Shown: positions 1-10,175, counted from the first letter of the stretch. The stretch is DNA of 64,000 nucleotides from Comamonas sp. (GCA_028690035.1 JAQVCA010000004.1:62001-126000); one strand, 5' to 3'. Made by a program: numbers and translations. The notes: generated from the sequence alone by a model not told the origin.

Positions 1-3
1 GCT

Positions 4-774
4 ATGAGCCTGCACCTCGATGCGCGCCGCCGCGCCATGCTGGAAGAAATGGGCATCACCCTGTGGTGGCCCCAGACGCCCAGTGCCCCCGCCATGCCCA
101 TGGCCACGGCCCCCGACCTGGCCGTCCACGCCCCCCCGGTGCCACGGCAGGCCCCCACACCACCAGCACCCCCACCCAGCGCCCCGGCGGCGCCGCGCGC
201 TCGGCCTGCGGTCTCTACGCCCCCCCCCGGCGCTGCCAGCCCCGGCACCGACACCGATTCCCACCTGTGGCACATGGCCCCCTGGGTACAGCTCTTCCCG
301 CAGGCCAGTGGCCCGGCCGAGGGCGGTGCCTGGCTCATCGTGCTGGAAAGCCCCAGCCCGCTCACGCCGCTGGCGGGCGATGTGGGCCAGCTGCTGCACA
401 ACATGCTGCGCGCCCTGCGTCTGCACGAGCACCCGCAGGTCTGGCTGGCGGGCGTGCAGCGCCCCGACAGCAAAGCCCTGCCGATTGCGGGCAGCCTGGC
501 CCCCGTCGATTGGCAGCCCCTGGCCACGCGCTGGCCGCAGGCGCTGGCCAGCGTGCAACCGGCACGCGTGCTCATCCTGGGGCAAAAAATTGCCCACACC
601 CTGCTGCAGCGCCACGAGCCCGTGGGCCAGCTGCGCCTGCAGACGCATACGCTGGACGGCATCCCCACCGCCGTCAGCTACGACCCGGCCTACCTGCTGC
701 GCGCCGCGCACGCCAAACCCAACGCCTGGGCCGATCTGTGCCGCGCCTGGCATCTGGGCCGATCGGCAGCATAA
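4..774 (+). CDS. Uracil-DNA glycosylase-fold protein, probably not a canonical enzyme
   Basis: The C-terminal half (about residues 190-252) follows the family 4 uracil-DNA glycosylase pattern: a hydrophobic strand ending in LILGQKIAHTLL, then LDGIPTAVSYDPAYLLR and AWADLCRAWHL, matching the usual LG..A...LL, HPAYLLR and AW.DL blocks. The strand that should carry the catalytic GEAPG..ED motif reads WLIVLESPSP (about residues 109-118). Only one cysteine exists in the whole protein, so a 4Fe-4S cluster of the family 4 type cannot form, and the HP of the HPAYLL block is DP. Residues 30-85 are a proline/alanine-rich linker. The N-terminal motif LDARRRAMLEEMGI is, from memory, typical of betaproteobacterial members. 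The fold assignment is fairly safe; uracil excision activity is doubtful. The ATG is three bases from the window edge, so upstream genes are unseen. Confidence 0.7.
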   Translation: MSLHLDARRRAMLEEMGITLWWPQTPSAPAMPMATAPDLAVHAPPVPRQAPTPPAPPPSAPAAPRARPAVSTPPPGAASPGTDTDSHLWHMAPWVQLFPQASGPAEGGAWLIVLESPSPLTPLAGDVGQLLHNMLRALRLHEHPQVWLAGVQRPDSKALPIAGSLAPVDWQPLATRWPQALASVQPARVLILGQKIAHTLLQRHEPVGQLRLQTHTLDGIPTAVSYDPAYLLRAAHAKPNAWADLCRAWHLGRSAA

Positions 775-868
775 AAAAAATAGCTGCTCCCGCTTGAATT
801 TATTGGATTTCAGGCACCAAACACTCTGAAATCCTTTATTTTCAAGCGAGAGCAGCTCCTATTTTAGG
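775..868. repeat. Dispersed hairpin repeat, copy 1
   Basis: Long imperfect palindrome. The outer arms are AATAGCTGCTCCCGCTTGAA and TTCAAGCGAGAGCAGCTCCT; the inner arms GGATTTCAG and CTGAAATCC surround a CACCAAACACT loop. It starts at the stop codon of the glycosylase-fold gene and lies between converging genes, with A and T runs on its flanks, so it could end transcription from both sides. It belongs to the same family as the copies at 3280, 6084, 10176, 23306, 28580, 45827, 51077 and 61714. Confidence 0.9.
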
Positions 869-893
869 ACTGCTGCCCCAAACCTGGGCCGAC

Positions 894-1130
894 TTACTTG
901 GCCACGGCTTCCAGCGACACGGTGATCGTCACCTCATCGCCCACGCCCGGGGCGTATTTACCGGCGTTGAATTCCGAGCGCTTGATGACGGTGCTGGCGT
1001 TGGCGCCAATGGCGTCCTTTTTCAGCATCGGGTGGGCCATGGCGGCAAAGTGGTTCACCTTCAGCGTCACGGGCTTGGTCACGCCTTTGATGGTCAGCTG
1101 GCCGGTCACTGCGTACTGGCCAGCGCCCAC
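894..1130 (-). pseudogene. YceI-family periplasmic protein, C-terminal fragment
   Basis: The 78 codons match only the second half of a YceI-family protein: YAVTGQLTIKGVTKPVTL, then HPM.KKDAIGANA, IKRSEF and VGDEVTITVSLEAVAK at the end. YceI proteins are normally about 190 residues with a Sec signal and form a lipid-binding beta-barrel in the periplasm. The reading frame upstream stays open for only eight more codons before a TAA and contains neither a signal peptide nor the first half of the barrel. The fragment stops about 45 bp before the divergent LysR gene, so the 5' half has been deleted. A GTG at 1130 could start translation, but half a barrel is unlikely to fold. Recognition of the family is confident. 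Confidence 0.75.
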
Positions 1131-1174
1131 GAATAGCGGACAATCGCCAAAATTTTATTGCAGGAGCAGCAACA

Positions 1175-2074
1175 ATGTCCCGCCTGGATGCCATGCAGCA
1201 ATTTGTGCGCGTTGCCGATTTGGGCAGCTTTGCCGCCGCCGCCCAGCAGCTGGGCGTGGCGCGCTCGGTGGTCACGCGGCGCATTGCTGCGCTGGAAGAG
1301 CACCTGGGCGTCAAGCTCATGGTGCGCACCACGCGCAAACTGACGCTGACCAGCGCAGGCGCCGCTTACCTGGAGCGCTGCCGCAGCATCTTGCAGGCGC
1401 TGGAAGACGCCGAAACCGAGGTCATGGCCGCCGGCCAGACGCCGCGCGGCCACATCCACATGGGTGTGCCGGTGAGCTTTGGCGTGCGCCGCATCGCGCC
1501 CCTGCTGGCGCAGTTTGCGGCCACCTACCCGCACATCACCTTGTCGCTGGACTTCAGCGACCGCACCAGCGACCTGATCGACGAGGCCATGGATCTGGCC
1601 ATCCGCGTCAGCGCCGAGCTGGCCCCCGGCATCGTGGCGCGCAAGCTGGGCAGCGCCCAGCTGCACACCGTGGCCGCGCCCTCGTACCTGGCGCGCCACG
1701 GCACGCCCCAGCACCCCAGCGAGCTGCAGCAGCACACCTGCCTGGGCTATTCGGGGCGCGCGCACAACCGGCCCCTGCAGTTCATGGTGGAGGGCAAGCT
1801 GCAATCGTTTTCCAGCCCGTACCCGCTGCAGGCCAACAACGGCGATGCCCTGGCCCAGGTGGCGCTGCAGGGCATGGGCATTGCGGTGCAGCCCGACTTC
1901 ATCGCGCAGGAGTACATCGACCGGGGCGCGCTGGTGCCCATCCTGGCCGACTTTGCACCCCCGCCCCTGGGCATCTACGCCGTGCTGCCCAGCAACCGCC
2001 TCATCAGCCAGCGCCAGCGCGTGGTGTTGGACTTTTTTGCCCAGGCACTCGCCCCCCAAGGCAGCCGGGCATAA
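1175..2074 (+). CDS. LysR-family transcriptional regulator
   Basis: This is a 299-residue protein of normal LysR length. Residues 1-62 form the winged helix-turn-helix (FVRVADLGSFAAAAQQLGVA with the RRIAALEEHLGVKLMVRTTR wing), followed by the linker helix and a periplasmic-binding-protein-like effector domain from about residue 92. It resembles the large group of single-gene LysR regulators acting on neighbouring enzymes, but the effector cannot be read from sequence. The only neighbour in divergent orientation is the broken yceI fragment, whose 5' half has been lost, so its original divergent target may be gone. CAGGAG at 1161 lies about eight bases before the ATG and fixes the start. Confidence 0.9.
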   Translation: MSRLDAMQQFVRVADLGSFAAAAQQLGVARSVVTRRIAALEEHLGVKLMVRTTRKLTLTSAGAAYLERCRSILQALEDAETEVMAAGQTPRGHIHMGVPVSFGVRRIAPLLAQFAATYPHITLSLDFSDRTSDLIDEAMDLAIRVSAELAPGIVARKLGSAQLHTVAAPSYLARHGTPQHPSELQQHTCLGYSGRAHNRPLQFMVEGKLQSFSSPYPLQANNGDALAQVALQGMGIAVQPDFIAQEYIDRGALVPILADFAPPPLGIYAVLPSNRLISQRQRVVLDFFAQALAPQGSRA

Positions 2075-2282
2075 TGCAGGGTTTTCCTGTAGTCGGAGAT
2101 TTTTTCGTGGAACCCTACCCTAGTTGGTAGCTTCCCACGCCCCAAGGCTTGTTGGCTGGGATCGGGCGGCGGGAAGCGCCCCATCCCCTGTGCCCGTATG
2201 CGGCACCCCCCCTTTTTGTGCGTTGCGACCCCCGCTGGGTGCCGCGCCCCTTTGCCTAAGCCACAATCTTTGGGAGTGAGCC

Positions 2283-3269
2283 ATGCTCAACGTCTTCACG
2301 CTGTCCAATGGACGGCTGGTACAAGCTGAAATCCACCAGCTGCAGGACCTGGAACACCTGCAGCCGATCTGGGTGGACATGGAATCGCCCACGCGCGAAG
2401 AAAAGCGCTGGGTCAAGCAGCACTACGGCCTGTCCATCCCCGACGATGCCACCGGCGAAGACATTGAAGAATCGGCGCGCTTTTACGAAGAAGACAACGG
2501 CGAGCAGCACATCCGCAGCGACTTCTTGATCGACGACGACGACGAAAGCCGCAGCGTGCGCGTGGCTTTCATCTTGAACCTGCGCAACAGCGCACTGCGC
2601 AGCTGCGGCGTGCTGTTTTCCATCCGCGATGAAGACATCCCCGTGTTTCGCCTGCTGCGCATGCGCGCACGCCGCGCCCCGGGGCTGATCGACGACGCCA
2701 AGGACGTGCTGCTGGCACTGTTCGATGCCGATGTCGAATACTCCGCCGATGCGCTGGAAGGCATCTACGACGACCTGAAAAAATTCAGCGCCCAGGTGCT
2801 CGAAGGCAACGTGACCGACACCTACGCGCAAGAGGTGCTGGCCGACATCGCCTGGCAGGAAAACCTCAATGGCCGCGTGCGCCGCAACATGCTGGACACA
2901 CGCCGCGCGGTCAGCTTCATGATGCGCAGCAAGATGCTGGACGCCGAGCAGTTCGAGGACGCACGCCAAATCCTGCGCGACATCGAATCGCTCGATAGCC
3001 ACACGCAGTTTCTGTTCGACAAGATCAACTTCCTGATGGACGCGCTGGTCGGCTTTTTGAACATCAACCAGAACAAGATCATCAAAATCTTCTCGGTGGC
3101 CAGCGTGGCGCTGCTGCCGCCCACGCTGATTGCCAGCGTGTACGGCATGAACTTTCGCGTCATGCCCGAGCTGGAATGGCAGTACGGCTACGTCTATGTG
3201 CTGCTGCTGATGGTGGCCAGCGCGGTGGGCCCCATGCTGTACTTTCGCAAACGTGGCTGGTTGAAGTAA
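2283..3269 (+). CDS. corA: Magnesium/cobalt transporter CorA
   Basis: CorA forms a homopentameric inner-membrane channel for Mg2+ (also Co2+ and Ni2+). The 328-residue product has a large acidic cytoplasmic N-terminal domain, a long stalk helix, and two C-terminal membrane segments. The first (about residues 270-292) ends in the signature YGMNF; the second (about 300-318) is followed by a basic tail RKRGWLK. The GMN selectivity motif is intact. GGGAG is placed eight bases before the ATG. The 208-bp gap upstream (2075-2282) has no gene and no riboswitch that I recognise. A hairpin repeat follows the stop codon. Confidence 0.95.
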   Translation: MLNVFTLSNGRLVQAEIHQLQDLEHLQPIWVDMESPTREEKRWVKQHYGLSIPDDATGEDIEESARFYEEDNGEQHIRSDFLIDDDDESRSVRVAFILNLRNSALRSCGVLFSIRDEDIPVFRLLRMRARRAPGLIDDAKDVLLALFDADVEYSADALEGIYDDLKKFSAQVLEGNVTDTYAQEVLADIAWQENLNGRVRRNMLDTRRAVSFMMRSKMLDAEQFEDARQILRDIESLDSHTQFLFDKINFLMDALVGFLNINQNKIIKIFSVASVALLPPTLIASVYGMNFRVMPELEWQYGYVYVLLLMVASAVGPMLYFRKRGWLK

Positions 3270-3279
3270 CTCTTTAATC

Positions 3280-3362
3280 CAGAGCTGCCACCGCAGGCCA
3301 GCCAAGGTTTTCAGATCAAAAAATGTCTGAAAACCTTTTTTTATGAGCGCTGGCAGCTACTG
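3280..3362. repeat. Dispersed hairpin repeat, copy 2
   Basis: The outer arms AGAGCTGCCACCGC and GCGCTGGCAGCT and the inner arms AAGGTTTTCAGA and TCTGAAAACCTT make a two-level hairpin with a run of seven T. It lies between the convergent ends of corA and the MTA/SAH nucleosidase gene, where it can serve as a bidirectional terminator. Confidence 0.85.
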
Positions 3363-3364
3363 TT

Positions 3365-4162
3365 TCAGGAGTTTTGGCGGACTGATAGGGCGACGGCTGA
3401 GGCGGCAGCAGGCTCCAGCCCCTGCACCAGCGCCTGCACGATGTGCAGCGCATAGCGGCTGGCCACGCTCTCGACAAAGGCGGGAAAGTCCACATGCGCG
3501 CTGTCGTCGGCGCGGTCGGAGATGGTGCGCACGGCGGCAAAGGGCAGGCCGTAGTCGGCGCAGACTTGGGCGATGGCTGCGCCTTCCATTTCCACGGCCA
3601 GCACGGGGTAACCGGCCTGCGCCAGTTCGGCGTGGATGCGTTGCGAGGTGCTGGCCGACACGATGAACTGGTCGCCACTGGCAATGCGCCCCAGATGCAG
3701 CTGGGGGCGGTGGCCGCCCAGCAGGGGCAGTGGCCAGTGCTGCGCCGCCTGCACGCAGCTGCGGGCGGCCTGTTCCAGCGCGGCGGTCAGGGCCGGGTCG
3801 CAGCCAAAGTCGGGCTGGGCGTAGCCGGGCACCAGCCAGCGCGCAAACAGCGGGCGCACGTCCATGTCGTGCTGCACAAACTGCTGCGCCACGACCACAT
3901 CGCCCACGCGCACGCCCGGCGCCACGCCCCCGGCCACGCCGGTGAACAGCAGGCGCTCGATGCCGCAATGCGCGATCAGCGCGGTGGTGGTGGTGGCGGC
4001 GGCCACCTTGCCGATGCCGCTCAGGGCCAGCACCACGTCCTGCCCGTGCAGGCGCCCGCGCGTGAAGGTGCGCCCGGCAAAGCGTTCGGTGCTGGCGTGC
4101 TGCAGCAGGTGTTGCAGGCCGTGCTGCTCTTCGGGCAGGGCGCTGACGATGGCAAGGGTCAT
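3365..4162 (-). CDS. mtnN: 5'-methylthioadenosine/S-adenosylhomocysteine nucleosidase
   Basis: This enzyme cleaves adenine from methylthioadenosine and S-adenosylhomocysteine, the by-products of polyamine and methylation reactions. The 265-residue protein shows the nucleoside phosphorylase fold: VSALPEEQHGL at the N-terminus, GIGKVAAATTT (about residues 49-59), the TGVAGGVAPGVRVGDVVV ribose-binding segment, the substrate-binding AVEMEGAAIAQVC block, and the catalytic aspartate segment RTISDRADDSAHVDF near the C-terminus. The frame stays open far upstream because of GC-rich composition, but the ATG at 4162 fits the family's N-terminus and has GGAG eleven bases before it. The neighbouring prenyltransferase is divergent. 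It links functionally to the SAM-controlled metX-metW operon elsewhere in the window. Confidence 0.92.
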   Translation of the reverse strand: MTLAIVSALPEEQHGLQHLLQHASTERFAGRTFTRGRLHGQDVVLALSGIGKVAAATTTTALIAHCGIERLLFTGVAGGVAPGVRVGDVVVAQQFVQHDMDVRPLFARWLVPGYAQPDFGCDPALTAALEQAARSCVQAAQHWPLPLLGGHRPQLHLGRIASGDQFIVSASTSQRIHAELAQAGYPVLAVEMEGAAIAQVCADYGLPFAAVRTISDRADDSAHVDFPAFVESVASRYALHIVQALVQGLEPAAASAVALSVRQNS

Positions 4163-4270
4163 GCAAAAAATCTCCAAAAACACGCCCCGCTGGGGCTGGG
4201 AATCGGACGGTGGCAATTTGCCCAGCGGTGGGCCGCGATTGTCGCCCCATCCATCCGCTAGGATCGGCCG

Positions 4271-5215
4271 ATGCCTGCTTCCGCCCCCGCCCCAGCCACC
4301 CCCCCGCCCCTGACCTGGGCCATGCGCCTGCGCATGACGCGCCCGGGGTTTTTGCTGCTCACGGTGGCCGCTTGCCTGCTGGGGTTGGCCTGGGCCAGCG
4401 CGGGGCCCACCGGGGGGACGCTGCAGCCGCTGACGGCACTGGCCACGGTGCTGCTGGCCGTGGTGGCGCATGCGGGGGCGAATGTGCTCAACGATTACCA
4501 CGACGCGCGCAACGGTGCCGATGCTGCCAATCGGCAGGGGCTGTTTCCGTTCTCGGGGGGCTCGCGCCTGATTCAACAGGGGCTGGTCAGCGTGCGCACC
4601 ACGGGGCGCTGGGCCGCTGTGTTGTTGTGGTGTCTGGTGCCCACTGGCATCGGGCTGGCGCTGTACAGCGGCAGTGGTGTGTTGGGGATAGGGCTGATCG
4701 GGCTGCTGCTGGCCTGGGGCTACTCGGCGCCGCCGCTGGCACTGATGGCGCGCGGCCTGGGTGAGCTGGCGGTGGGCGCTGCCTGGTGGCTGGTGGTGCT
4801 GGGCACCTACTACGTGCAGCGCGGCCAGTGGCAGCTGGAGCCCGCGTTCAGCACCCTGGGCTTTGGCCTGCTGGTGGTGAACCTGCTGCTCATCAACGGT
4901 GTGCCCGATGCGCCCGCCGATGCCAGCGTGGGCAAGCGCACCTTGGTGGTGCGTCTGGGCGCGCGCCGGGCCGCTTGGCTGTATCTGGCCCTGGCCCTGC
5001 TGGCGCATGCCTGGCTGGGGCTGGGTGTGCTGCTGCAGCTGGCACCAGCGCGCGCGCTGTGGGGCTTGGTGACTTTGCCCCTGGCCCTGGGTGCGGCCCT
5101 GCTGCTGCTGCGCCACGCCGAGCAGGCCCAGCGCCTGCGCCCAGCGATTGGGTTGACCATCCTCAGCGCCATCGGCCATGCGCTGGCCCAGGGCGCGGGG
5201 CTGGTCTGGGGCTAA
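4271..5215 (+). CDS. UbiA-superfamily prenyltransferase (MenA-like)
   Basis: This is an integral membrane protein of 314 residues with about eight hydrophobic helices. It carries the two aspartate-rich Mg2+/prenyl-diphosphate motifs of the UbiA superfamily: NDYHDARNGAD (about residues 77-87) and NGVPDAPADASVGKRTL (about 214-230). The spacing and the FSGGSRLI segment after motif 1 are closest to 1,4-dihydroxy-2-naphthoate prenyltransferases (MenA). No other menaquinone gene is present in this window, so the aromatic substrate is left open. The start is the ATG at 4271, with TAGGAT six bases upstream (4259-4264), which may be the -10 element of a leaderless or very short-leader transcript. Confidence 0.82.
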   Translation: MPASAPAPATPPPLTWAMRLRMTRPGFLLLTVAACLLGLAWASAGPTGGTLQPLTALATVLLAVVAHAGANVLNDYHDARNGADAANRQGLFPFSGGSRLIQQGLVSVRTTGRWAAVLLWCLVPTGIGLALYSGSGVLGIGLIGLLLAWGYSAPPLALMARGLGELAVGAAWWLVVLGTYYVQRGQWQLEPAFSTLGFGLLVVNLLLINGVPDAPADASVGKRTLVVRLGARRAAWLYLALALLAHAWLGLGVLLQLAPARALWGLVTLPLALGAALLLLRHAEQAQRLRPAIGLTILSAIGHALAQGAGLVWG

Positions 5216-5221
5216 GGCGCT

Positions 5222-6046
5222 TCAGCGTGCCAGCGCTGCGTCGTTGAGCAGGCTGCGCGTGGCGATGGCGGCAGCGCGCGCGGCGCTGGCAAAGTCGGCA
5301 TCCGATCCGGCGTACAAGATGGCGCGCGAGGAGTTGATCACCATCGGCCCACCCTGCGCCGCGCGCACGGTGGCCACGGCATCGCCGCCCTGTGCGCCCA
5401 CGCCGGGAATGAGCAGCGGCAGCGTCGGCGCCACAGCGCGCACGCGCTCGATTTCTTGCGGACGGGTGGCGCCCACCACCAGGCCGAGCTGGCCGTTGGT
5501 GTTCCACGGGCCTTGGGCCAGACGCGCAATGTGTTCAAACACGGCAGGCTGGCCCGCCACGTCGGCCAGGGTCTGCGCCTGCAGATCGTCGCCGCCGGGG
5601 TTGGAGGTGCGGCACAGCAAGAAGGCGCCCTTGCCCTCATATTTCAAGTACGGCGTGATGGAGTCAAAGCCCATAAAGGGCGAGAGCGTCACCGCATCGG
5701 CGCCGTAGCGCACAAAGGCCTCTTTGGCGTACTGCTCGGCGGTGGAGCCGATGTCGCCGCGCTTGGCATCCAAAATCACCGGCACCTGGGGCGCGACGGC
5801 GCGGATATGGGCCATGAGCTTTTCGAGCTGGGCCTCGGCACCATGGGCGGCAAAGTAGGCAATCTGCGGCTTGAAGGCGCAGACCAGATCGGCGGTGGCA
5901 TCGACGATGGCCACACAAAAGTCCAGCAGCTTGCTGGCATCGCCGCGCCAGTGGAGGGGCAGTTTTTCGGGCTCGGGGTCCAGGCCCACGCACAGCAGGG
6001 AGTGGTTGCGCTCGGTGGCAGCGCGCAGCATGTCAAGAAAATTCAT
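5222..6046 (-). CDS. pyrF: Orotidine 5'-phosphate decarboxylase (type II)
   Basis: It catalyses the last step of UMP synthesis, decarboxylating OMP. The 274-residue protein has [14 protein letters not shown] near residue 18 and the catalytic [19 protein letters not shown] block, with the catalytic lysine at about residue 95. This longer form with [11 protein letters not shown] is the type II enzyme found in many betaproteobacteria and actinobacteria. The gene converges with the prenyltransferase, with only six bases between the stops. No Shine-Dalgarno precedes the ATG. Instead TACAAT lies seven bases upstream (6054-6059 on the complement), suggesting a leaderless message. Confidence 0.93.
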   Translation of the reverse strand: MNFLDMLRAATERNHSLLCVGLDPEPEKLPLHWRGDASKLLDFCVAIVDATADLVCAFKPQIAYFAAHGAEAQLEKLMAHIRAVAPQVPVILDAKRGDIGSTAEQYAKEAFVRYGADAVTLSPFMGFDSITPYLKYEGKGAFLLCRTSNPGGDDLQAQTLADVAGQPAVFEHIARLAQGPWNTNGQLGLVVGATRPQEIERVRAVAPTLPLLIPGVGAQGGDAVATVRAAQGGPMVINSSRAILYAGSDADFASAARAAAIATRSLLNDAALAR

Positions 6047-6083
6047 GGCAGCGATTGTAGGTAGGGGTGGGTGAACGGTTTTT

Positions 6084-6172
6084 TGATAGCTGCTTGCGCT
6101 GATCTAGCGTCATTTCAGGCATCTTTAGCCTTGAAATGCTTTATTTATCAGCGAAAACAGCTCCTGTTTTCA
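6084..6172. repeat. Dispersed hairpin repeat, copy 3
   Basis: Outer arms GATAGCTGCTTGCGCTGA and TCAGCGAAAACAGCTCCTG, inner arms GCATTTCAA-like. The right arm (6141-6172) is inside the 3' end of murU and supplies its last residues and its TAA stop. The left part separates murU from pyrF. Confidence 0.85.
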
Positions 6173-6929
6173 TAGTTTCTTGCACAGCCGCCAGCCGCTC
6201 GGGCGTGCCCACATCGGTCCAGCGGCCACGGTACAGGCTGGCGCCCACACGCCCGGCGTCCATGGCGCGGCGCAGCAGTGGGCCCAGTGGGGCGGCTTCG
6301 CCTTGCGGATTGCCCGCAGCAATCGGGCACCAGGGCTGGGTGAACAGCTGCGCTTTCAGGAGCGCGATGGTGCTGTAGGTGTAGCGCGGGCCGGGGTGCG
6401 CGGCGGGCAGGTTCAGCGCGCGACCCTGCTCCAGGCCAAAGTCGCCCTGGGGGTGGTGCGCGGGGTTGGGCACCAGCCACAGGTGGGCCAGATCGTCGCT
6501 GGCGGCAAAGGCGCGGTAGGCGGCGCTGTCAAAGACAAAGTCGGGCGCAAACACATCGCCTGCGGCCAGCCAGAACACCGGCGGCAGCTGGGGCAGCGCG
6601 CGGGCAATGCCGCCGGCGGTTTCCAGAGCGTGGCCAAAATCGGTCTGCTCGTGCGAGTAGCGCAGCTGCAGCGCGCTCCCGGCCCAGGTGGCATCCAGAT
6701 GCGCCGGAATCTGCGCGCCCAGCCAGGCGGTGTTGACCAGCACCTGCGCCACACCATCGCGCAGCAGGGCGGCCAGATGCCAGTCGAGCAGGGCACGATC
6801 GCCCACGGTGAGCAGCGGTTTGGGTGTGTGGTCGGTCAGCGGGCGCATGCGCGCGCCGCGCCCGGCGGCCAGCAGCATGGCGGCGGGGGCAGGCACAAGG
6901 GGCACAGAGGGGGAGGAGGTCACAGGCAT
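6141..6929 (-). CDS. murU: N-acetylmuramate 1-phosphate uridylyltransferase (MurU)
   Basis: This sugar-1-phosphate nucleotidyltransferase converts MurNAc-1-P to UDP-MurNAc in the recycling shunt that bypasses MurA, downstream of AmgK. The nucleotide-binding signature LAAGRGARMRPLTDHTPKPL spans about residues 20-39, followed by VNTAWLGAQI, FWLAAGDVFAPDF and the C-terminal RWTDVGTPERL. The MurU assignment rests on size, this motif set and the presence of amgK in the window; mannose-1-P guanylyltransferase is the alternative name for close relatives. I prefer the ATG at 6929; a GTG at 6965 would add 12 residues, and neither has a clear ribosome-binding site. The last ten residues (after about QET) are encoded by the right arm of a hairpin repeat. 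Confidence 0.78.
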   Translation of the reverse strand: MPVTSSPSVPLVPAPAAMLLAAGRGARMRPLTDHTPKPLLTVGDRALLDWHLAALLRDGVAQVLVNTAWLGAQIPAHLDATWAGSALQLRYSHEQTDFGHALETAGGIARALPQLPPVFWLAAGDVFAPDFVFDSAAYRAFAASDDLAHLWLVPNPAHHPQGDFGLEQGRALNLPAAHPGPRYTYSTIALLKAQLFTQPWCPIAAGNPQGEAAPLGPLLRRAMDAGRVGASLYRGRWTDVGTPERLAAVQETMKTGAVFADK

Positions 6930-7071
6930 GAAATCGGGTGGGGCAGAGCCAGACAGGCGCGCCACTGTAGTACCTGTGCGCGGCTAGGCTATGTAACTGC
7001 CTGGAAACCCCAACGGGATGGGCCGTTAAAATCACGGGTTTTCTTCCCCATCCACACGGAGCTTTTCTCCC

Positions 7072-9114
7072 ATGGCAAACACCCAGATGATGGCCAACGC
7101 GATCCGCGCCCTGGCTATGGACGCAGTTCAACAAGCCAAGTCCGGCCACCCCGGCGCCCCGATGGGCATGGCCGATATGGCCGTGGCACTGTGGGGCCAG
7201 CATCTGCAGCACAACCCCGCCAACCCGCATTGGGCCAACCGCGACCGCTTTGTGCTTTCCAATGGCCATGGCTCCATGCTGATTTATGCGCTGCTGCACC
7301 TGACCGGCTACGACCTGCCCATCGGCGAGCTGAAAAACTTCCGCCAGCTGCACAGCAAGACCGCTGGCCACCCCGAAGTGGGCATCACCCCCGGCGTGGA
7401 AACCACCACCGGCCCTCTGGGCCAGGGCATCACCAATGCCGTGGGCATGGCGCTGGCCGAAAAACTGCTGGCCGCCGAATTCAACCGCGATGGCCACGAC
7501 ATCGTGGACCACCACACCTACGTGTTCCTGGGCGATGGCTGCCTGATGGAAGGCGTCAGCCACGAAGCCTGCGCGCTGGCCGGTGCCTGGAAGCTGAACA
7601 AACTGATCGCCCTGTGGGACGACAACGGCATCTCCATCGACGGCCAAGTCACCCCCTGGTTTGGCGACGACACCCCCGCACGCTTTGAAGCCTACGGCTG
7701 GAACGTGATCCGCGCTGTGGACGGCCACGACGCCGAAGCCGTCAGCGCCGCCCTGACCCTGGCCAAAAAGAGCCTGACCAAGCCCACGCTGATTTGCTGC
7801 CGCACCAGCATCGGCTTTGGCTCGCCCAACCGCGCCGGCACCGCCAAAGCGCACGGCGAGCCTTTGGGCGCCGAAGAAATCGCCCTGACCCGCGCCGCGC
7901 TGGGCTGGGAGCATGGCCCCTTTGAAATCCCCGAAAAGGTTTATGCCGACTGGGACGCCAAGGCCGCTGGCAAGAAGGCCGAAGCCGCCTGGAACAAGCG
8001 CTTTGCCGCTTACGCCAAGGCCTATCCCGAGCTGGCCGCTGCCTTCACGCGCCGCATGGCCGGTGAGCTGCCCGCCGACTTTGCCGAAATCGCTGCACGC
8101 ATTGCCTCCGAAGCGCACGACCAAGCCGCCACCGTGGCCAGCCGCAAAGCCAGCCAGCTGGCGCTGGAAGGCTTCACCGCCGCGCTGCCCGAGCTGCTGG
8201 GCGGCAGCGCCGACCTGACCGGCTCCAACCTGACCAACACCAAGAGCACACCCGCTTTGCGCGTGGACGACCAGGGCGCCGTGGTCAAGACCGAAGACGG
8301 CCAGATTGGCCGCCACATCAACTACGGCGTGCGCGAGTTCGGCATGGCCGCGATCATGAACGGCGTGGCGCTGCACGGCGGCTACATCCCCTACGGCGGC
8401 ACGTTCATGACGTTCAGCGACTACAGCCGCAACGCCATCCGCATGGCCGCGCTGATGCAGCAGCGCGTGGTGCATGTGCTCACGCACGACTCGATTGGCC
8501 TGGGCGAAGACGGCCCCACGCACCAGCCCATCGAGCACGCCGCCAGCCTGCGCCTGATCCCCAATCTGGACGTCTGGCGCCCCGCCGACACCACCGAAAC
8601 CGCCGTCGCCTGGGCCACCGCTTTGGCCAGCGCCAACCGCCCCAGCGCCCTGCTGCTGTCGCGCCAGAACCTGCCCTACGCGCCCAAGAGCGAAGAGGCG
8701 CTGGACCAGATCGCCAGCGGCGGCTACGTGCTGTCTGAGCCCAAGGACGTGGGCCTCAAGGGCAAAAAGGCCAAGGCCGTGATTATTGCCACCGGCTCGG
8801 AAGTGCAACTGGCCCTGGACGCGCAAAAGCTGCTGGCCGAGCAAGGCGTGGCCGTGCGCGTGGTCTCCATGCCCAGCACGAACGTCTTTGACCGTCAGGA
8901 TGCCGACTACAAAGCCAGCGTGCTGCCCAAGGGCCTGCCGCGCGTGGCCGTGGAAATGGGCAGCAGCGACGGCTGGTGGAAGTACGGCTGCGCCGCCGTG
9001 GTCGGCATCGACCGCTTTGGCGAATCGGCCCCCGCACCGGTGCTGTTTGAGCATTTTGGTTTCACCGCTGCCAACGTGGCTGCCACCGTGCAGCAGGTTC
9101 TGAGCGACAAGTAA
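7072..9114 (+). CDS. tkt: Transketolase
   Basis: A thiamine-diphosphate enzyme of the non-oxidative pentose phosphate pathway (and Calvin cycle where present), transferring two-carbon units from ketoses to aldoses. The 680-residue product carries [15 protein letters not shown] at the N-terminus, [14 protein letters not shown], the ThDP/Mg2+ motif [13 protein letters not shown] to DDNGIS (about residues 158-185), and FMTFSDYSR and [19 protein letters not shown] in the pyrimidine-binding domain. CGGAG precedes the ATG by about ten bases, and GTTAAAAT at 7024-7031 could be its -10. It is followed 41 bp later by gap on the same strand, linking carbon metabolism steps, probably in one transcript. 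Confidence 0.96.
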   Translation: MANTQMMANAIRALAMDAVQQAKSGHPGAPMGMADMAVALWGQHLQHNPANPHWANRDRFVLSNGHGSMLIYALLHLTGYDLPIGELKNFRQLHSKTAGHPEVGITPGVETTTGPLGQGITNAVGMALAEKLLAAEFNRDGHDIVDHHTYVFLGDGCLMEGVSHEACALAGAWKLNKLIALWDDNGISIDGQVTPWFGDDTPARFEAYGWNVIRAVDGHDAEAVSAALTLAKKSLTKPTLICCRTSIGFGSPNRAGTAKAHGEPLGAEEIALTRAALGWEHGPFEIPEKVYADWDAKAAGKKAEAAWNKRFAAYAKAYPELAAAFTRRMAGELPADFAEIAARIASEAHDQAATVASRKASQLALEGFTAALPELLGGSADLTGSNLTNTKSTPALRVDDQGAVVKTEDGQIGRHINYGVREFGMAAIMNGVALHGGYIPYGGTFMTFSDYSRNAIRMAALMQQRVVHVLTHDSIGLGEDGPTHQPIEHAASLRLIPNLDVWRPADTTETAVAWATALASANRPSALLLSRQNLPYAPKSEEALDQIASGGYVLSEPKDVGLKGKKAKAVIIATGSEVQLALDAQKLLAEQGVAVRVVSMPSTNVFDRQDADYKASVLPKGLPRVAVEMGSSDGWWKYGCAAVVGIDRFGESAPAPVLFEHFGFTAANVAATVQQVLSDK

Positions 9115-9140
9115 GCGTTTTTTATCTCGCCATCATCTAG

Positions 9141-10154
<1,014 letters not shown>

Positions 10155-10175
10155 GCCCCGAATGGGCTTGTCAAA

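Noticed and set aside
6529..9054. 841-codon open frame on the minus strand opposite transketolase and running into murU
   Set aside because: Shadow of tkt in the antiphase frame; no recognisable motif and no ribosome-binding site.
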